A DNA stretch of 18,503 nucleotides, taken from the NCBI GenBank assembly GCA_946183625.1, contig CAMHCL010000021.1:1-18503 (forward strand), written 5' to 3'. Made by a program: the position numbers and the translations under genes. The notes beneath the pieces are model-generated. The model was not told the DNA's origin and made no database searches. It saw nothing but the letters and a program-made list of their open reading frames with translations. Numbering within the stretch: the stretch's first letter is position 1; each line of letters starts with the position of its first letter. Source of the DNA: an uncultured Lachnospiraceae bacterium (lineage in GTDB: Bacteria > Bacillota > Clostridia > Lachnospirales > Lachnospiraceae). Positions 14,488 through 18,503 of the stretch are shown piece by piece.

Positions 14488-15429
14488 TTGAATTCTCAGA
14501 TAGATAATAGTCGAAGATTTTATGAAAATCAGGTTGCGATGCTTATTCATCAGCAGTTTCCTGAATATGAAAATAGAATAGCGGTGGGACTGGCCGGGGA
14601 AGGATCTGACTGCTTCGGTTATGATGATTTTATTTCCAGAGATCATGATTTTGGTACCGGGGTATGTCTCTGGGTTACTGATGAAGATATGGAACTCTTT
14701 GGAGAACATTTAAATGCTGCCTATAATGATCTCATTGACAGACAGCCGGGGAATAATCTGACTGTAAGGCTCAGGGAACGTCGTGGAGTTATGACGATTC
14801 ATGATTTCTATTCCAGAACACTTGGCATTTATTGTGATACAGATAATGTAACAATAAGTGAAGATGATTGGAGGAATATGGATCATTCCTGTCTGGCAAC
14901 AGCTGTTAATGGTGAGGTTTTTAGGGATGATCTGGGGAGCTTTACTGCATTTAGAAATCTGCTTCTGAATTACTATCCTGACCGTATATGGCGTATAAGG
15001 ATAGTAAATGAACTTCATAAATATTCTGCAGCACTCCAGGTGAATTACGCAAGATGCATGTCGAGAGGTGACGTGGTTGCAGCCAGACTGTGCCATATGC
15101 ACGGATTAGAGGCTGCTATGCAGCTGTTCTTCCTGATGAAGAGGCAGTACCCACCTTATTATAAATGGACCTATAGAAGGCTCGAGGAACTGGACATGGA
15201 TGGTTTATATGCCAGATGGATCAGGGAATTATCAGAAACTAAGGGTGATATAACAGTCTGGGAAGGAAAGGAGTATAGTCCTAAATATCTAAACCTCTCA
15301 GATCCTGTAGTTCTTAATGCTGAGAGAATAGCCGAAAGAATAGTAACAATGTTGAAGGAACATGGACTTATCGATGAAACAGATCCATATTTAGAAAAAT
15401 ATGTTGATGAAATTATAAATAGGGATTAA
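14488..15429 (+). CDS. DUF4037 protein with nucleotidyltransferase-like N-terminus
   Basis: A 313-residue soluble protein matching the DUF4037 family. Residues about 30-60 contain GLAGEGSDCFGYDDFISRDH (34-53) and then DFG, which is the pattern of a nucleotidyltransferase fold: a Gly-Ser loop, followed by acidic residues D46, D47, D52 and D54 that could bind metal. The helical C-terminal half (about 150-313) resembles the substrate or partner domain seen in related proteins. The nucleotide donor and acceptor are unknown, and activity is not demonstrated for the family. The start codon is TTG, supported by GGAGG at 14474-14478. It follows the iron-sulfur protein gene by 48 bases without a visible terminator and precedes the next small gene by 35 bases. 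Its functional link with the redox genes is unclear; it may simply share a transcript. Confidence 0.82.
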   Translation: MNSQIDNSRRFYENQVAMLIHQQFPEYENRIAVGLAGEGSDCFGYDDFISRDHDFGTGVCLWVTDEDMELFGEHLNAAYNDLIDRQPGNNLTVRLRERRGVMTIHDFYSRTLGIYCDTDNVTISEDDWRNMDHSCLATAVNGEVFRDDLGSFTAFRNLLLNYYPDRIWRIRIVNELHKYSAALQVNYARCMSRGDVVAARLCHMHGLEAAMQLFFLMKRQYPPYYKWTYRRLEELDMDGLYARWIRELSETKGDITVWEGKEYSPKYLNLSDPVVLNAERIAERIVTMLKEHGLIDETDPYLEKYVDEIINRD

Positions 15430-15464
15430 AATCTTGATGATTATTATAATTTTTGGAGGACGAT

Positions 15465-15779
15465 ATGGCAGCAAAGTATAGTGACAAGAAAGTTGCAAAT
15501 ATGCAGATCATGCAGCTTGTAGAAAAGTTGAGAAATATCAAGGGGTTTACTTTTAAGGGAGAGACACCAGATGGAAATGGTGGAGTTAATTTTCAGTTAT
15601 CCTGTGATATTAACTTCTTTTCATGGGGAGAAAAAATTGATATCCACATGTCCCCTTATGGTGAACAACAGACAAATATCGAGATAAAATCAGAATGTGC
15701 ATTACCAACACAGATAATAGATATGGGTAAGAACAAGGATAATGTTAATAATATATTCAGATATCTTCTTGAGTCGTAA
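15465..15779 (+). CDS. Hypothetical 104-residue protein
   Basis: I do not recognise this protein. It has 104 residues from ATG 15465, no signal peptide or membrane helix, and a mixed alpha/beta look: an N-terminal helix (about 10-27) with an ensuing beta-rich part (GFTFKGE, GGVNFQLSCDINFFSWGEKIDIHM, TNIEIKSECAL) and a short C-terminal helix. GGAGG at 15455-15459 lies five bases before this ATG. A TTG at 15453 in the same frame would place the ribosome binding site inside the coding region, so it is rejected as start. It is the last gene of the second gene set; its stop codon TAA is part of the terminator stem. Confidence 0.8.
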   Translation: MAAKYSDKKVANMQIMQLVEKLRNIKGFTFKGETPDGNGGVNFQLSCDINFFSWGEKIDIHMSPYGEQQTNIEIKSECALPTQIIDMGKNKDNVNNIFRYLLES

Positions 15780-15808
15780 GCGTTACAAAAAATGTAACGC
15801 TTTTTTTT
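15778..15808 (+). terminator. Intrinsic terminator
   Basis: AAGCGTTACA (15778-15787) pairs perfectly with TGTAACGCTT (15793-15802) around a five-A loop, followed by an unbroken run of T to 15808. The stem begins inside the stop codon (TAA 15777-15779) of the 104-residue gene, so termination is immediate. It separates the second gene set from the ABC transporter genes. Confidence 0.95.
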
Positions 15809-15837
15809 ATTTATTAAAGATTTTTTAAGAAATGAAA

Positions 15838-15846
15838 TGTTATCTT
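15838..15846 (+). promoter_or_regulatory. Weak extended -10 promoter candidate for the ABC transporter genes
   Basis: TG at 15838-15839 followed after one base by TATCTT (15841-15846) resembles an extended -10 element; no good -35 box is present at the expected distance. A promoter is expected here because the terminator just upstream isolates the ABC genes. Transcription would start near 15853, giving a leader of roughly 70 bases to the ATG at 15921. Confidence 0.25.
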
Positions 15847-15907
15847 GATTTCAGAAAGGTGGCAAGGGAGTTATTTCCCGTGGATGAATAATGGCGAAAA
15901 ACATGGA

Positions 15908-15914
15908 AGAGGAG
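15908..15914 (+). promoter_or_regulatory. Ribosome binding site selecting the downstream ATG
   Basis: AGAGGAG six bases before ATG 15921. This strong site argues that translation starts at 15921 and not at the in-frame ATG 15891, which would bury it in coding sequence and has only a poor site of its own. Confidence 0.7.
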
Positions 15915-15920
15915 AATGAA

Positions 15921-16679
15921 ATGGCAAATGCAGTATTAAAGGCAACTGATCTATGCAAGACATACATAGTAGATGGTTACAGTAATAATGTCCTGCAAAA
16001 TATCAATCTGACAATTGAAGAAGGAGAATTTGTTTCCATCATGGGACCGAGTGGTTCTGGTAAATCAACCCTCCTTTATACCATCAGTGGTATGGATGAT
16101 ATGACGGCAGGAAATGTAATCTTCGATGGAGATGATATCTCAGAAATGAATGATAAAGAACTTACAAAGCTTAGACTTCGCAAGATGGGTTTTATCTTCC
16201 AGCAGATGTATATGATGAGGAAGCTATGCATAATGGATAATATTGTTCTTCCTGGATATCAGGCAAAGGAGAAATCCAGAGAAGATGTTAATAAAGATGC
16301 CGAAGACCTTATGAGAAGACTTGGAATAATGGAAACAGCAAAACGTGAGATCACAGAGGTGTCCGGTGGACAGCTGCAGCGTGCCTGCCTGGCTAGAGCC
16401 CTTATCAACAGCCCAAAGGTTGTATTCGCAGATGAGCCTACAGGAGCACTTAATTCCAAAGCTTCGTTAGAAGTAATGAAAGAGCTGGTAAATGCTAATA
16501 AGGCAGGAACAACAGTTCTCATGGTTACACATAGTGAAAAGGTTGCAGCCAGTTCAGATAGAATTCTATATCTGGTGGATGGGGATATCAGAGGAGAGCT
16601 TGTTCTTGGGAAAATGGAAGGAGAGCTTTCGCTCCGTGAGAAGAAGGTCAGAAAATGGCTTGATGATTTAGGTTGGTAA
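15921..16679 (+). CDS. ABC transporter ATP-binding protein (MacB/BceA-like)
   Basis: The cytosolic ATPase subunit of an ABC exporter or mechanotransmission-type transporter. With ATG 15921 the protein has 252 residues and all canonical elements: Walker A GPSGSGKST (42-50), Q-loop Q94 in FIFQQMYMMR, signature VSGGQLQR (147-154), Walker B VVFADEP with D171 and E172, and switch histidine H204 in MVTHS. The sequence style (LCKTYIVDG, the D-loop region TGALNSK) matches the LolD/MacB/BceA subfamily, which partners with FtsX-type permeases; such a permease follows 19 bases later. An in-frame ATG at 15891 would add ten residues (MAKNMEEENE). In Firmicutes relatives often export or detect antimicrobial peptides and sit beside a two-component system; none is visible within this window. 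Substrate unknown. Confidence 0.95.
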   Translation: MANAVLKATDLCKTYIVDGYSNNVLQNINLTIEEGEFVSIMGPSGSGKSTLLYTISGMDDMTAGNVIFDGDDISEMNDKELTKLRLRKMGFIFQQMYMMRKLCIMDNIVLPGYQAKEKSREDVNKDAEDLMRRLGIMETAKREITEVSGGQLQRACLARALINSPKVVFADEPTGALNSKASLEVMKELVNANKAGTTVLMVTHSEKVAASSDRILYLVDGDIRGELVLGKMEGELSLREKKVRKWLDDLGW

Positions 16680-16698
16680 GAAGAAAGAGGAATGAAAA

Positions 16699-18503
16699 AT
16701 GTATCTACGAATGTTAAAAAAAGACCTTCGCGATAAGGTTGGCCTAAATATAGTTTTATGTATATTCATGATCATATCCGCAACGCTCCTTGTTACGAGC
16801 GCGGGCTTCATTTATACCTTCTTCAAAGGAACAGATAATACTTACGAAAAATGCAAAACATCAGACCTTTTTTTTACAGTTGATAAAAGTGTTTCGGATG
16901 AAGAAGGACAAAGGGCGAAAATATCAAGGATTCTGAAAAAGTATCCCGAAATTAGTGAGGTAAATATATCAGAGCGCCCTGTAATAAGGACGGCAAGGCT
17001 GGAGTTTGATGGAGTAGATAGAAGAGAGGTTACTAATCTATATGAAGCTTCAGCATGTATATCTCCAGTAAGTAGTGACCAGAATATACCTTATGACATG
17101 AATGATGAGATTCTCAAAGTGGAAAATGGATGTGTGGCGCTTCCACAGTACCTTGCAAATAATGCAAAGACCAAGATTGGAAGCAAGATGAGGATCACTA
17201 CTGATATGGGTAATACATATGAGTTTACTGTATCTCATATCTACAAGGATCCAAGTACTAACTGGTTTCCTAAGATTGTGCTTTCAGACGAAGATTATGC
17301 GGAAATTGTAAAAGAATATAATAGTTTAAGTGATCTTTATGAGGCCAGGCTGAAAACTGGATTTTCATCTATGACAGAACTCCGAAAATGGGGTTATGAC
17401 CTTATGGTGGATATAAACAAGCTCAATGATAGTCATACGATAGATGGAACAATCGATAATATATATACCGGAAAAAGTAATATGAATTCTAATGCTGCCA
17501 TGATAACATTTATCATCAGTATTTTTATGGTCATAATGGGTTTCTCACTCATAATTCTAATATTTATGAGTATACGTTTTAGTCTTCATGCAACTATAAA
17601 AAGAGAAGAAAAAGAAATTGGAACCATGAAGGCCATAGGTGTGGACAGCCTGGCATATAAATCACTTTTCATTGTGAAGTATATAGCATTTGCGGTGCTC
17701 AGTGGCGTTCTTGGAATAATATTTGGAATACCTCTCTCTCGATTTATGATCAATCATTTTATAGTCAATACCCTGACTCCAAAGACAGAAGTTTTTATTC
17801 TTCTGGGAATGATAATGAGCATTTCTTTCATATTACTCATGATCATATTTTCATTCTTTGCTCTTAGGAGAATGAGAAAAATATCTGTAATGGATACGAT
17901 TCATGGTGAAAATAGAGGCGAAAGATTTAAGAAGCTTCCGGGAGTGTTTCTTCATAAGAGTAAGCATTCTACTGTTCCGCTTTTCCTGGCTTCACAGGAC
18001 ATAATCGGAAGATTAAAGAGATATCTCTATCTTATTGTAAGCTACACATTAGGTGTTTCACTGCTTCTCATGGTGGTTCAGCTTAAGAGTACGGTAGTTA
18101 GCGATGATTTCAGGAAGAATTATTGGATGATCGTAGATAGAGAGGTATTCATAAGACCTGAGGATAACCTTAGGGAGAAACTTGTAGCACAGGAAGGTAG
18201 TTATAGAAATGTATTTGACTATTATGAGAAATACTATAATGAAAATGGCATTCCTCTGGATATTCAGATAATTGATTCTCAGGAGGCTACATGGAAAGCG
18301 CCAGATGGAGATATTGGTATCACAATATTTTTTGATAATGAAGATGTAGAACTGGAAAGACTAAGATTTGTAAAGGGTGGTAAGGTGCCTACCCTGAAAA
18401 ATGAAGTCGCAGTATCACATCGCTTAAAGGAAACAAAGGGAGTAGATCTCGGAGATACGGTTACTTTGGTGTATAGAGTATATAAGGATGATGGATTTAC
18501 TAT
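16699..18503 (+). CDS. FtsX/MacB-type ABC transporter permease, 3' end outside window
   Basis: The open frame runs from ATG 16699 to the right edge (601 codons and counting). AGAGG at 16686-16690 sits eight bases upstream. Residues 16-41 form the first membrane helix, followed by an extracytoplasmic domain of about 220 residues with mixed charge. An FtsX domain follows near 262-402, with helices near 266-291, 326-348 and 363-390 and the typical cytoplasmic coupling segment REEKEIGTMKAIGV between the second and third. Another helix lies near 444-463 (LIVSYTLGVSLLLMVVQ), then a second extracytoplasmic region begins. The two-part layout fits the eight- to ten-helix BceB/YtrF-like permeases with a duplicated FtsX arrangement. 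The C-terminal FtsX repeat is expected past the window edge. It forms a transporter with the preceding ATPase. Confidence 0.92.
   Translation, partial: MYLRMLKKDLRDKVGLNIVLCIFMIISATLLVTSAGFIYTFFKGTDNTYEKCKTSDLFFTVDKSVSDEEGQRAKISRILKKYPEISEVNISERPVIRTARLEFDGVDRREVTNLYEASACISPVSSDQNIPYDMNDEILKVENGCVALPQYLANNAKTKIGSKMRITTDMGNTYEFTVSHIYKDPSTNWFPKIVLSDEDYAEIVKEYNSLSDLYEARLKTGFSSMTELRKWGYDLMVDINKLNDSHTIDGTIDNIYTGKSNMNSNAAMITFIISIFMVIMGFSLIILIFMSIRFSLHATIKREEKEIGTMKAIGVDSLAYKSLFIVKYIAFAVLSGVLGIIFGIPLSRFMINHFIVNTLTPKTEVFILLGMIMSISFILLMIIFSFFALRRMRKISVMDTIHGENRGERFKKLPGVFLHKSKHSTVPLFLASQDIIGRLKRYLYLIVSYTLGVSLLLMVVQLKSTVVSDDFRKNYWMIVDREVFIRPEDNLREKLVAQEGSYRNVFDYYEKYYNENGIPLDIQIIDSQEATWKAPDGDIGITIFFDNEDVELERLRFVKGGKVPTLKNEVAVSHRLKETKGVDLGDTVTLVYRVYKDDGFT

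Noticed and set aside
15866..15879. Small hairpin GGGA/TCCC in the leader of the ABC transporter genes, considered as an attenuator
   Set aside because: Only four base pairs with no T run and no competing structure that I could see.

Overview
The window looks like a chromosomal segment of a low-to-moderate GC, anaerobic Firmicute. The most likely family is Lachnospiraceae, for example a Butyrivibrio- or Coprococcus-like gut or rumen bacterium. The pointers are strong GGAGG ribosome binding sites, a clostripain-family lipoprotein, an iron-sulfur flavoprotein-type flavodoxin, a CD1871A-type CXXC miniprotein and a degenerate-GGDEF/EAL protein. This taxonomic guess is an inference from gene content and style; no rRNA or other marker gene is present. 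I saw no mobile elements, tRNAs, CRISPR arrays or long repeats.

Layout. (1) Positions 1-6767, + strand, are a tightly packed set of eight genes: the tail of a c-di-GMP phosphodiesterase (EAL) protein that enters from the left edge, a LacI-like sugar-sensor protein without a DNA-binding domain, MazG, a LURP-one/YxjI-like protein, a flavin-reductase-fold protein, a DUF2804 protein, a HAD phosphatase and an iron-sulfur flavoprotein-like protein. The set ends at a strong hairpin (6786-6823) that works as a terminator in both directions. (2) A glutamine synthetase gene of the longer GSI-beta type lies on the - strand (6846-8276) and converges on that hairpin. (3) After a 210-base divergent intergenic region, a second + strand set runs from 8487 to 15779: a clostripain-family lipoprotein, two unrecognised membrane proteins, then a redox cassette (TlpA-like thioredoxin lipoprotein, 50-residue CXXC membrane miniprotein, multi-cluster 4Fe-4S membrane protein), then a DUF4037 nucleotidyltransferase-fold protein and a 104-residue protein of unknown function. 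It ends in a clear terminator (15778-15808). (4) From 15921 an ABC transporter ATPase and the first part of its FtsX/MacB-type permease run off the right edge.

How the genes work together. The first two genes look like a signalling pair, with cytosolic ligand sensing linked to c-di-GMP turnover. The most interesting unit is the redox cassette at 12825-14438. An extracytoplasmic thioredoxin-like lipoprotein, a tiny CXXC membrane protein and a membrane iron-sulfur protein are translationally coupled. They could form an electron relay from cytoplasm to cell surface that takes the place of CcdA/DsbD. The rest is housekeeping, stress or poorly characterised metabolism.
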